DNA of 64,000 bases, taken from contig JAFYGB010000068.1 of assembly GCA_017543445.1 (NCBI GenBank), positions 1 through 64,000 of the forward strand, written 5' to 3'. Shown here piece after piece: positions 7,805-16,540 of this stretch. How positions within the stretch are numbered: the first letter of the stretch is position 1; every line of letters starts with the position of its first letter. The stretch comes from Lachnospiraceae bacterium (GTDB lineage Bacteria > Bacillota > Clostridia > Lachnospirales > Lachnospiraceae). Below the pieces are notes generated by a model. It saw only the letters and a list, made by a program, of their open reading frames with translations, searched no databases and was not told the DNA's origin. The position numbers and the translations under genes are program-made.

Positions 7805-9958
7805 ATGAGATATCATTTGGATGAGTTCAGTATAGCGGATAAGAAAGTCTGCATCCGCGGTTGGGCTGCTTCTGAATACAGGCAAAATACCGTAGACATC
7901 CTGGTGAAGGATAAGCAGAAAAAGGATGTCGAGATAAAGATGTCGAAACTCCACCGCCCCGACGTGGCACTGGAGATGTATGGGGATATCAACTACAATA
8001 AACTCGGATTTTGCATCGTTGCGCCGCTGATCGATAAGATGTACCTGGTCTTTGTCGAAAAAGATGAGGCCGGCAATGTCGTGAAGCAAAGTGCGCTGCA
8101 TTTTGGAAAATGGGCGCTGAAGGGACGTTCTGCGCTGGAGAAGACGCCGATCCTTGAGAGTTACCGTTACATTCGGCAAAACGGTTTCAATAAGTATGTC
8201 ACGAAGTCCTTCCGTAAGGTGTTCAAGACCGAAGAGAATAATTACGTTCGTTGGTTTGAACAAAATCAGCCGACCGCTGAGGAGCTGGATACCCAGAGGA
8301 AAACCCGCTTTGCGTTGCGCCCGATGATCAGTATCGCGGTTCCGCTGTACCATACGCCGATCCCGTTTTTGGATGCCATGATCCAATCCGTTCTGGGGCA
8401 GGCGTACGGCAACTGGCAGCTGTGCCTGGCGAATGGAAGTCCGGATGACGAGAAGTTAAAGAAGGCACTGGAAGATTATCAAGAGAAAGATCCCCGTATC
8501 GTTGCGGTCGAACTGGAAGAGAATCTCGGTATTGCCGGGAATACGAATGCGGCAATCGCCCTTGCGATCGGCGACTACATCGCGCTTTTGGATCACGATG
8601 ATATCTTAGCGCCGAATGCCCTGTTCGAGTATGTAAAAGTACTGAATGAGCATCCGGACTATGATATGTTCTACAGCGACGAGGATAAGGTCGATGAGAA
8701 AGGCAAGAAGCATTTTGAGCCGAACTTCAAGCCGGATTACAATGTGGATCTGTTCATGACGAATAACTACATTTGCCACTTCTTCATGGCGAAGAAAGAG
8801 ATCGTGGATCAGATCGGCGGCTTCCGTCCCGGCTATGATGGCGCTCAGGATTATGATTTTATCCTGCGCTGCATCGAGAATGGTAAGCATATCCATCATG
8901 TACCGAAGATCCTGTATTATTGGCGTTGTCATAAGAATTCGACGGCCCGTGATTTCTCGAGTAAGGAGTATGCATACGATGCCGGACGCCGTGCCCTTCA
9001 GGATCATTTCGATCGTCTGGGCATGAACGTTACAACACAGTACGGACCGCAGTTCGGATGGTATTCCAATGAATATCATCTGGCGAGCCATCCGCTGGTC
9101 ACGGTCATGATCCCGAATAAGGATCATGTTCCGGATCTGAAACGCTGCATCGATTCCATCTACGAACGTACGACGTACGATAATTATGAGATCCTTGTGA
9201 TCGAGAACAATAGTACCGAACCGGAGACTTTCGCGTATTACGACGAGATGATCGAGAAGCACGACAACTTCCGCGTGGTCCATTATGAGGGCGGTTTTAA
9301 CTATGCCGCGATCAATAATTTCGGTTTTGAATCTGCACTCGGCGATTATGTATTGCTTTTAAACAATGATGTCGAAGTAATCTCCGAGAATATTTTCGAG
9401 CACATGCTCGGTTTCTGCATGCGCGAGGACGTAGGCGTGGTGGGAGCGAAGCTCTATTACGATGATGAAACGATCCAGCACGCAGGTGTGGTAGTAGGCG
9501 TGAATGGCGTAGCCGCACATGCATTTTCCGGAATGAGCCGGGCAGGACTGGGTTACATGGCGCGCGCGGTCGTTTGCCAGAATTACAGTGCAGTCACTGC
9601 GGCCTGCATGATGGTGAAGAGCCGTCTGTACCGTGAACTGGGCGGCCTGGACGGGGAGAATTTCGCCGTGGCGTTCAATGATATCGATTTCTGCCTGCGT
9701 GTCGGAGAAGCAGGCTACCGCGTCGTTTTCGATGCCGAGACGGAGCTCTATCACTCCGAATCAAAGTCTCGCGGATACGAGGATACGCCGGAGAAGATGG
9801 AACGCTTCAGCAAGGAGATCGATCGCTTTTTGTCCCGTTGGAATGCGTTTATCGAAGCCGGGGATCCGTGCTATAATCCGAATTTTTCCAGGGAGAATGC
9901 CCAGTATGTTCTGGACACGGTCCCGGTGAAACTTAAAAATTTTGTGAAGAAGTCCTGA
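7805..9958 (+). CDS. Tandem GT2 family glycosyltransferase
   Basis: A 717-residue cytoplasmic or membrane-associated sugar transferase with an N-terminal beta-rich region (1-100) and two GT-A fold domains. The first (about 175-390) has ISIAVPLYHTP, ALLDHDD and DEDKVD. The second (about 430-680) has VTVMIPNKDH, VIENNSTEP and LLLNNDVEV. The acidic DHD/NND motifs should bind the metal-nucleotide sugar. Proteins of this layout usually extend rhamnan-type or other cell-wall polysaccharides, but donor and acceptor are unknown. It lies 12 nt behind the kinase gene and is the last gene before a terminator. Confidence 0.85.
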   Translation: MRYHLDEFSIADKKVCIRGWAASEYRQNTVDILVKDKQKKDVEIKMSKLHRPDVALEMYGDINYNKLGFCIVAPLIDKMYLVFVEKDEAGNVVKQSALHFGKWALKGRSALEKTPILESYRYIRQNGFNKYVTKSFRKVFKTEENNYVRWFEQNQPTAEELDTQRKTRFALRPMISIAVPLYHTPIPFLDAMIQSVLGQAYGNWQLCLANGSPDDEKLKKALEDYQEKDPRIVAVELEENLGIAGNTNAAIALAIGDYIALLDHDDILAPNALFEYVKVLNEHPDYDMFYSDEDKVDEKGKKHFEPNFKPDYNVDLFMTNNYICHFFMAKKEIVDQIGGFRPGYDGAQDYDFILRCIENGKHIHHVPKILYYWRCHKNSTARDFSSKEYAYDAGRRALQDHFDRLGMNVTTQYGPQFGWYSNEYHLASHPLVTVMIPNKDHVPDLKRCIDSIYERTTYDNYEILVIENNSTEPETFAYYDEMIEKHDNFRVVHYEGGFNYAAINNFGFESALGDYVLLLNNDVEVISENIFEHMLGFCMREDVGVVGAKLYYDDETIQHAGVVVGVNGVAAHAFSGMSRAGLGYMARAVVCQNYSAVTAACMMVKSRLYRELGGLDGENFAVAFNDIDFCLRVGEAGYRVVFDAETELYHSESKSRGYEDTPEKMERFSKEIDRFLSRWNAFIEAGDPCYNPNFSRENAQYVLDTVPVKLKNFVKKS

Positions 9959-9983
9959 GACGTTCGTCTTTAGAGGCTCAATG

Positions 9984-10025
9984 TTTTTCCGAGCCGGGCG
10001 TATTCACCCTGCTCGGAAGTTTTTT
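9984..10025 (+). terminator. Rho-independent terminator after the glycosyltransferase
   Basis: TTCCGAGC and GCTCGGAA form an 8-bp stem around a GC-rich loop, followed closely by a run of six T. It closes the dgt-to-glycosyltransferase transcript. Confidence 0.8.
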
Positions 10026-10036
10026 AGGAACGGCAG

Positions 10037-11329
10037 ATGAAGAAGAAAGAGTACACGAGCGGCGTGACCGCGGCCGGCCTGGATGAGATCCGGCTGGGCC
10101 TTATGCGGATGCGAAAACTCCTAAGATTCCTGGGAGATCCGCAGAATGAACTGAAGATCGTGCACGTAGCGGGAACCAATGGTAAGGGAACGGTGATCGC
10201 CTTCTTGAAGTCTGCATTATGCAAAGATCCAATGCGGAAAGTCGGCGTGTTTACGACGCCAGCGGTTTTCGATCCGTGCGAGGTGCTTTGCATCAATAAT
10301 AAGAATATCACGCCGAAGCGGCTGCAGGCGTTGACGGCAGAGGTCGACGCCGTGTGCGGGAAGCATTTTCCCAAAGAGGACGCGCCGAGTCCGTTCGAGC
10401 GTCTGACCGCAAAGGCGTTTTTATATTTTGCACGCGAAAAGGTCGACATCGTTTTGCTGGAGACGGGACTCGGTGGAGATCTGGATGCCACGAACGCCTA
10501 CGATGGTGCATCGCAGCTCTGTGCGGTGCTGACTTCCGTCGGAGAGGATCATATGGATTTCCTCGGGGATACGACGGCACAGATCGCCGCACATAAAGCC
10601 GGGATCTTCCGTGAGAAACATCCGGTGATCCTGGGGACGAATATTCCGCAGGATGCGAAAAAAGTCGTTACGAAGATGGCGCGCGAGAAGCATTGTCCCA
10701 TCGAAACGAGTGAGAAGTATTGTGACACGATCACCGGGATGCCGCTTTCCATGGAAGGGGGAGCCGCCGTGGACAATGCGGCTTGTGCCTATGCCTGTCT
10801 GCAGAAGCTGAAGAAGCTTGGGTACGAAGTGACCGAGGAGGAGATCCGTTTAGGATTTGCCGAAACGTTGTTGCCTGGGCGCTTTGAGACATTCGCGATC
10901 GACGGGCGAAATGACCGTGTCGTCATTTTGGACGGAGCGCATAATCTTCCGGCCGCGAAAAGCTGGGCGGAAAATATAAATTCAAGTCGGAAAGACTATA
11001 AAAAAATCGTTGTTTGTGGTATGCTTAAAGATAAGGATCACCTTGCTGTTTTGCGGCAGATCGCAAGCGTACATCCGGATGTGGTGTATTTCGGAGCCAC
11101 GCGGGGAAAACGAGGGCTTTCGGCCGTAACATTGGCCCGGGAGTTTGGGTTGTTTCCGGAGGCAGGGGGCTGCGAGATCCGCAGGTTTTGCGGGGTTCGG
11201 CAGGCATTTTCCGAAGCGATGAAACGCTGTGAAACGTTGCAAGGGAAGGTGCTGGTTGCAGCGCTTGGATCCTTCACGTTTATCGGATCGCTTCGAAAAG
11301 AGATCCGCAAGAAAAACGACGATCGATAA
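10037..11329 (+). CDS. folC: Folylpolyglutamate/dihydrofolate synthase
   Basis: A 430-residue Mur-ligase-like ATP enzyme that joins glutamate to dihydropteroate and to folates. The P-loop AGTNGKGTVIAFLK lies near residues 42-55. LLETGLGGDLDATN and TSVGEDHMDFLG are the family metal and ATP-binding segments, and VVILDGAHNLPAAK is the C-terminal DGAHN motif. It opens a run of four folate genes, with folE 26 nt downstream. It starts 11 nt after the T-run of the preceding terminator, so its promoter is not obvious and may lie in the end of the previous gene. Confidence 0.95.
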   Translation: MKKKEYTSGVTAAGLDEIRLGLMRMRKLLRFLGDPQNELKIVHVAGTNGKGTVIAFLKSALCKDPMRKVGVFTTPAVFDPCEVLCINNKNITPKRLQALTAEVDAVCGKHFPKEDAPSPFERLTAKAFLYFAREKVDIVLLETGLGGDLDATNAYDGASQLCAVLTSVGEDHMDFLGDTTAQIAAHKAGIFREKHPVILGTNIPQDAKKVVTKMAREKHCPIETSEKYCDTITGMPLSMEGGAAVDNAACAYACLQKLKKLGYEVTEEEIRLGFAETLLPGRFETFAIDGRNDRVVILDGAHNLPAAKSWAENINSSRKDYKKIVVCGMLKDKDHLAVLRQIASVHPDVVYFGATRGKRGLSAVTLAREFGLFPEAGGCEIRRFCGVRQAFSEAMKRCETLQGKVLVAALGSFTFIGSLRKEIRKKNDDR

Positions 11330-11355
11330 GATGATTTTGATATAAGGAGCAGGAA

Positions 11356-11910
11356 ATGGATAAGAAGAAGATAGAAAAAGGCGTTCGTATGATCCTCGAG
11401 GGCATGGGAGAAGACCCGGACCGCGAGGGACTTTTGGAAACGCCGGCGCGTGTGGCTCGTATGTATGAGGAGATCTTCGCCGGGTACGAAGAGGATGCTT
11501 CCAAGCATCTGTCTAAGCAGTTTTCGGGCTGCAATACCGACTTGATCCTGGAGAAGGATATCCCGTTTTATTCGATGTGCGAGCATCATATGGTGCCTTT
11601 CTACGGGAAGGCGCATATCGCGTATATCCCCGGGAAGAAGGTTGCCGGACTGTCGAAGCTGGCACGTACTGTGGAAGTCTTTGCAAAGCGCCTGCAGCTG
11701 CAGGAGCGCATGACCAGTCAGATCGCCGATGCGATCATGAAGGATCTGGGCGCACAGAGCGTGATGGTGGTGATCGAGGCGGAGCATATGTGCATGACCA
11801 TGCGCGGTGTGAAGAAACCCGGAAGTAAGACGGAGACCTACGTGCGCCGCGGAACGTTTGCGAACGATGAGAGCCTCACTGCGCGCGTGTTATCGATGAT
11901 ACGCGGATAG
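11356..11910 (+). CDS. folE: GTP cyclohydrolase I
   Basis: A 184-residue enzyme (family 180-220) that converts GTP to dihydroneopterin triphosphate, the first step of folate synthesis. The zinc site is intact: Cys in [13 protein letters not shown] with its His pair, and the second Cys in [24 protein letters not shown] in the N-terminal part is typical. An AAGGAGC site precedes the ATG. It sits between folC and folP in the operon. Confidence 0.97.
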   Translation: MDKKKIEKGVRMILEGMGEDPDREGLLETPARVARMYEEIFAGYEEDASKHLSKQFSGCNTDLILEKDIPFYSMCEHHMVPFYGKAHIAYIPGKKVAGLSKLARTVEVFAKRLQLQERMTSQIADAIMKDLGAQSVMVVIEAEHMCMTMRGVKKPGSKTETYVRRGTFANDESLTARVLSMIRG

Positions 11911-11920
11911 AGGAGATCAG

Positions 11921-12733
11921 ATGAAGATCGGAAACAAAGAGTTTGATTTTGGCACCCATACGTATGTGATGGGAATCTTAAATGTCACGCCGGATTCATT
12001 TTCCGACGGCGGCAAATATACAACGCTGGACAGCGCGCTGATCCAGGTGGAGCGTATGCTCTATGAGGGGATGGATATCCTCGATATCGGAGGGATGTCG
12101 ACGCGGCCCGGACATGAGTTCGTTTCGGAAGAAGAGGAGATCCGGCGGGTGATCCCGGTGATCTCGGAAGTGAAGAAACGTTACGACGTGCCGATCTCCG
12201 TGGATACTTACCGGTCGAAAGTTGCACGGGCTTCGGTCTGTGTGGGCGCGGACCTGATCAATGATATCTGGGGGCTTCGCGACGATCCGGCGATGGCGCG
12301 GACGGTGGCGGAGTCAGGCGTTTGTTATTGCCTCATGCATAACAATACACAGATGATCACGGAGAATGTGGTAGAGGGCGTGATCGCGGATCTGGAGGAG
12401 AGCATTCGCATCGCGGATGCGGCCGGCATTGACCGAAATAAGATCATTCTGGATCCGGGCATCGGTTTTGCGAAGAATACCGAAGGGAACCTGGTCTTGC
12501 TTAAGAACCTGGACGCATTCCATCGGTTTGGACTGCCGCTCCTTCTGGGATGCTCGCGTAAGTCCGTGATCGGAAATACACTGGAACTTCCTGCCGATGA
12601 CCGGCTGGAGGGAACGCTGGTGACGACGACACTGGCTGTGATGGCACGGTATGGGATCGTTCGTGTCCACGATGTAAAAGAAAACAAGCGTACAGTCGCG
12701 ATGGCGGAAGCGATCCGCGATGTGAAGGGGTAA
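11921..12733 (+). CDS. folP: Dihydropteroate synthase
   Basis: A 270-residue TIM-barrel enzyme, the sulfonamide target, that joins 4-aminobenzoate to the pterin pyrophosphate. It shows MGILNVTPDSFSDGG at the N-terminus (loop 1), DIGGMSTRPG (loop 2), ISVDTYR, DLINDIWG and ILDPGIGFAKN, with GCSRKSVIG carrying the late substrate-binding Arg/Lys. It starts 10 nt after folE, and its stop overlaps the start region of folBK. Confidence 0.97.
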   Translation: MKIGNKEFDFGTHTYVMGILNVTPDSFSDGGKYTTLDSALIQVERMLYEGMDILDIGGMSTRPGHEFVSEEEEIRRVIPVISEVKKRYDVPISVDTYRSKVARASVCVGADLINDIWGLRDDPAMARTVAESGVCYCLMHNNTQMITENVVEGVIADLEESIRIADAAGIDRNKIILDPGIGFAKNTEGNLVLLKNLDAFHRFGLPLLLGCSRKSVIGNTLELPADDRLEGTLVTTTLAVMARYGIVRVHDVKENKRTVAMAEAIRDVKG

Positions 12734-12738
12734 TGTTC

Positions 12739-13584
12739 ATGGATTTATCTACGATGGATCAAATCTTTATCAATGAGGTTCCGTTCTATGCGAACCATGG
12801 CGTGTTTGCCGAGGAGAAAAGCCTCGGACAGACGTTTTTGCTGTCCTTAAAACTGTTCATTCCGATGACGGAGGCAGCGGAGCGAGACGACCTGAAGAAG
12901 ACCATCCATTATGGAGAGGCCACGCAGAAGGCGGTCGCCTTTCTGCAGGAGAACACCTATGGTCTGCTCGAAACGGCGGCACATCGGTTGGCAGTTTATC
13001 TGCTGGATGAGTATCCGCGCATGGAGGCGGTCACGGTCACTCTGGCGAAACCCGGTGCCCCGGTCCGGTTCTCGTTCCAGTCTCTCGGCGTGAGTTTGAC
13101 ACGTTCCCGCCATACGGCATATCTGTCTTTGGGCTCCAACCTGGGAGACCGCAAGGCGATGCTGGACGCAGGCGTTGACCGATTAAAGGAGCATCCGGAG
13201 ATCTGCGTTAAGAAGGTCTCCGAGTATATAAACACACCGGCCTGGGGCTACACCGACCAGCCGGATTTCTTAAACGCGGCGGTCGAGATAAGAACGACGC
13301 TGTCTCCGCAGATGCTGCTGGCAGCCTGCAGGGACGCGGAAGCTTCCCAGAATCGCACGCGTCAGATCCACTGGGGTCCGCGCACGCTGGATGTAGATAT
13401 CCTGCTTTATGATGACGAGGTGATCGCAACGCCGGAGCTTTCGATCCCGCACCCGCGGATGACCGAGCGCGCGTTTGTGCTTCAGCCCATGACGATGATT
13501 GCGCCGGGCGCATGTCACCCTGTGCTGCACCTTACTATGGAGCAGCTTTTGGAACGACTGAATGAGAGAGAGGATGACCGATGA
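12739..13584 (+). CDS. folBK: Dihydroneopterin aldolase / HPPK bifunctional enzyme
   Basis: A 281-residue fusion. Residues 1-115 are dihydroneopterin aldolase (INEVPFYANHGVFAEEKSLG at the N-terminus, with the active-site Lys late in TVTLAKPGAPV). Residues 120-281 are 6-hydroxymethyl-dihydropterin pyrophosphokinase (YLSLGSNLGDRKAML, then GPRTLDVDILLYDD with the metal-binding Asp pair, then IPHPRMTERAFVL). Together they carry out two consecutive folate steps. I prefer ATG 12739, 8 nt after AAGGGG, over the in-frame ATG at 12733, which lies too close to the same site. FolB-FolK fusions are known in several Firmicutes. Confidence 0.93.
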   Translation: MDLSTMDQIFINEVPFYANHGVFAEEKSLGQTFLLSLKLFIPMTEAAERDDLKKTIHYGEATQKAVAFLQENTYGLLETAAHRLAVYLLDEYPRMEAVTVTLAKPGAPVRFSFQSLGVSLTRSRHTAYLSLGSNLGDRKAMLDAGVDRLKEHPEICVKKVSEYINTPAWGYTDQPDFLNAAVEIRTTLSPQMLLAACRDAEASQNRTRQIHWGPRTLDVDILLYDDEVIATPELSIPHPRMTERAFVLQPMTMIAPGACHPVLHLTMEQLLERLNEREDDR

Positions 13585-14909
13585 TCGATTACGAACCGAT
13601 ATTATACCGTAATTTACAGAAGTCCGATTTGTATGACGGACTGTGTGAGCTTTTTTCGATGCACGAGGCAAATGACCCCGCGACGCTGGCGATCTATGAG
13701 CAGACATTTTCCCGTCTGGTCGGAAAACTGATCGCGGATATCGCGGAGCGTTATGGGCTGTCCGGAAACCTGGCGCATCTTTACCTGACCTATGCATTGA
13801 TCAACTCGGAAAATGCATACGCTTTGGCACTGGAACGCCGTAGCGAGGACCTTCCGGTCGATTCTCATCTGGTACGTCTGGCACATCAGGACCTGAAGCA
13901 TTTCATGGACCTGTTTGCCTGCGATTATACTCGCTCGATCGAGGATGAGGTAAAGAAAGACATTTTCCGTGAATACAACTGCATGACAGGTGGCCGTGTG
14001 CGTTATCCGCTGGAGACGGTCCACGATGTGAATGTTCTTGCGCGTCAGCTCGGCCATGCCGCACTGGAAGGCGACCTGGACGCGTTCTGTGGATATCTGG
14101 AGCGTTTCTATCGCAACATCGGCGTCGGAAAGATCGGCCTGTATAAGGCGTTCCGTATGTCGGAGAAGGTCGTATCCGGCGGCAATACAACGGTCGTTTT
14201 GGAGCAGATGACACATTGCAGTACGTTCACATTTGATGACCTGGTAGGTTATAAGGATCAGGTGAAGATGCTTTGCGACAACACCGAGAGTTTCCTGGCG
14301 GGACGCTCCTGTAACAATGTGCTTTTGTTCGGCGACAGCGGTACCGGTAAGAGTTCCAGCATCAAGGCCTGCATGAATAAATACTATCCGGCCGGCTTGC
14401 GCATGATCGAAGTCTATAAGCATCAGTTCCAGCATTTACCGGACATTATCAAGTCTCTGAAAGGACGGAATTACCGTTTCGTCATCTATATGGACGACTT
14501 GTCGTTTGAAGAATATGAGATCGAATATAAATACCTGAAGGCGGTCATCGAAGGCGGCCTGGAGGAGAAGCCGGAGAATGTCTGCATTTATGCGACATCG
14601 AATCGCAGACATCTCATCAAAGAATCGGTTCTGGACAATGAAGAAAAACGTGCCGACGATCTGCACGGCGGCGATGGTATTCAGGAGAAACTGTCGCTGG
14701 CAGCGCGTTTCGGCGTGACGATCTATTATGGAAGTCCGAACCGTGCGGACTTCGAGGAGATGGTGGTATCCTTAGCGCGTCGCGCGAAGCTCACCATTCC
14801 GAGAGAAGAGTTGCTGGCACAGGCGCATCGCTGGGAATTGCGTCACGGCATGATGTCCGGACGCCTCGCAGCGCAATTCATCGCTGACTTGAGCAACCGA
14901 AAACTGTAA
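13581..14909 (+). CDS. DUF815 family AAA ATPase
   Basis: A 442-residue cytoplasmic protein whose C-terminal half is a DUF815 ATP-binding domain. Walker A GDSGTGKSSS starts near residue 251, RFVIYMDDLSFEE is the Walker B region, and CIYATSNRRHL is the sensor 1 strand. The N-terminal half is helical and specific to this family. The start overlaps the folBK stop by four bases (ATGA), so it is translated with the folate operon, though no folate role is known. The function of the family is not established. Confidence 0.85.
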   Translation: MIDYEPILYRNLQKSDLYDGLCELFSMHEANDPATLAIYEQTFSRLVGKLIADIAERYGLSGNLAHLYLTYALINSENAYALALERRSEDLPVDSHLVRLAHQDLKHFMDLFACDYTRSIEDEVKKDIFREYNCMTGGRVRYPLETVHDVNVLARQLGHAALEGDLDAFCGYLERFYRNIGVGKIGLYKAFRMSEKVVSGGNTTVVLEQMTHCSTFTFDDLVGYKDQVKMLCDNTESFLAGRSCNNVLLFGDSGTGKSSSIKACMNKYYPAGLRMIEVYKHQFQHLPDIIKSLKGRNYRFVIYMDDLSFEEYEIEYKYLKAVIEGGLEEKPENVCIYATSNRRHLIKESVLDNEEKRADDLHGGDGIQEKLSLAARFGVTIYYGSPNRADFEEMVVSLARRAKLTIPREELLAQAHRWELRHGMMSGRLAAQFIADLSNRKL

Positions 14910-14953
14910 ACCACTGGCATATAAGACCGGCAGAACCGTAAAGGAGGATGCCT

Positions 14954-16495
14954 ATGGCCGTAAAACTGTTCGCTGCAATCGATGTAGGCTCGTTTGAACT
15001 CGAACTCTCCATCTATGAAATGAATATGAAAGGCAGGATCGCTTGCATTGACCACGTGCGTCACGTGATCGGTCTCGGAAACGATACCTATCGTGATGGC
15101 GTGATCAGCAAGGAGATGCTCGATGAACTGTGTGCGACGTTGTCGGGCTTTAGCGAGATCATGCAGGGCTATCATGTCGAGGCATATCGCGCCTACGCGA
15201 CCAGTGCGCTGCGTGAGGCGAAAAACCGCGTCATCGTGCTCGACCAGATCAAGGTCCGCACCGGACTTGAGGTGACGGTACTCTCGAATGCGGAGCAGCG
15301 TTACCTGACCTATAATGCCATCCCGCTGTGGATGCCGTCCTTCAAAGAAGTCGTGGAGGAGCCGTGCGCCATCGTGGACGTCGGCTATGGAAGCACGCAG
15401 ATCTCCCTGTATGAGAAGGGACTTTTGATCTTCACGCAAAACCTGGGCCTGGGCGCCCTTCGTATGCAGTCGACGCTGGATGAATTCTCCTATACGGGAG
15501 ATGTTTACCAGCTCGCTGAAGAACTCGCGGACAATGAAATGGACACGTTCCGGCGTTATGGAAGCGACAGCAAGAACCTGAAGCGCATCCTGGCGATCGG
15601 CGACTGTATCCTGTTGTTCGTCGCGAAGGTCATGCATATGCCGAAGGCGCAGGTCATCCGTTCGGAAGATTTTATCCGCACCTATATGGAGGTGCGTAAG
15701 ACCAGCGCCAACGATATGGCGACGAATTACGGTATCCCGGAGGAGTACGCGAAACTGATCCTTCCGGTAGCCATGATCTATTACCGTTTCCTGATCAACT
15801 CGGACGCTACGGAGATCTATCTCCCAGGCGTAAACTTGAGTGATGGTATGGCGACGGAGTATGCAAACAAACAGAAACTGCTTCCTGCAGCTTCGGTCAA
15901 TGATTTCGCGCAGGAGTCACTGGAAGCGGCACGCCGCATCCGTAACCGGTACCTCGGTAACGCCGAGCATTCCGAGACGCTGTCGGACATCGCGGCGCTC
16001 CTGTTTGACAATATGAAGAAGCAGCACGGTCTCGGAAAACGGAGCCGCCTGCTGCTGCAGATGGCGGCGATCCTGCACGATTGCGGTAAGTTCATCAATA
16101 TCTCGCTTCCGGGCGAGTGTTCCTACTGCATCGTGAAGTCGACGGAGATCCTGGGACTTTCGCAGCAGGAGCAGGCCATCCTGGCCAATGTGATCCGGTT
16201 CAACACGATCGCGCTTCCGTTCGACGAGAAGCCCGAGGATGTGCTTACCGCGGAGAGTTACCGCACCGTCATCAAACTGACCGCGATCCTGCGTCTGGCA
16301 AATGCTTTAGACCGCAGCCACCGCCAGAAGATCAAGGATATCCGCATTGCCCTCAAAGACGAGCAGCTGCAGATCCTGGTCGACAGTAAGGCGGATATCG
16401 CACTTGAGCGTGGTATGCTGGCCCGCAAGTCCGACTTCTTCGCACAGGTCTTCGGCATCACGCCGGTATTGAAACAAAAGAGGAAACTGGGATAG
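14954..16495 (+). CDS. ppx: Ppx/GppA family phosphatase with HD domain
   Basis: A 513-residue protein. Residues 1-300 are the actin-like Ppx/GppA phosphatase (AAIDVGSFELELSIYE at the N-terminus, VDVGYGSTQISLYE as the second phosphate-binding loop). Residues 320-513 are an HD domain with AAILHDCGKFINIS (His375-Asp376). It probably degrades polyphosphate or pppGpp; the adjacent ppk favours polyphosphate. The start is ATG 14954, six nt after AAGGAGG; the ATG at 14948 abuts that site. A 44-nt gap precedes the next gene. Confidence 0.9.
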   Translation: MAVKLFAAIDVGSFELELSIYEMNMKGRIACIDHVRHVIGLGNDTYRDGVISKEMLDELCATLSGFSEIMQGYHVEAYRAYATSALREAKNRVIVLDQIKVRTGLEVTVLSNAEQRYLTYNAIPLWMPSFKEVVEEPCAIVDVGYGSTQISLYEKGLLIFTQNLGLGALRMQSTLDEFSYTGDVYQLAEELADNEMDTFRRYGSDSKNLKRILAIGDCILLFVAKVMHMPKAQVIRSEDFIRTYMEVRKTSANDMATNYGIPEEYAKLILPVAMIYYRFLINSDATEIYLPGVNLSDGMATEYANKQKLLPAASVNDFAQESLEAARRIRNRYLGNAEHSETLSDIAALLFDNMKKQHGLGKRSRLLLQMAAILHDCGKFINISLPGECSYCIVKSTEILGLSQQEQAILANVIRFNTIALPFDEKPEDVLTAESYRTVIKLTAILRLANALDRSHRQKIKDIRIALKDEQLQILVDSKADIALERGMLARKSDFFAQVFGITPVLKQKRKLG

Positions 16496-16540
16496 GGATC
16501 GGTTTAGATCCGCTTTGCAACGAAATTAGGAAGGTATTCT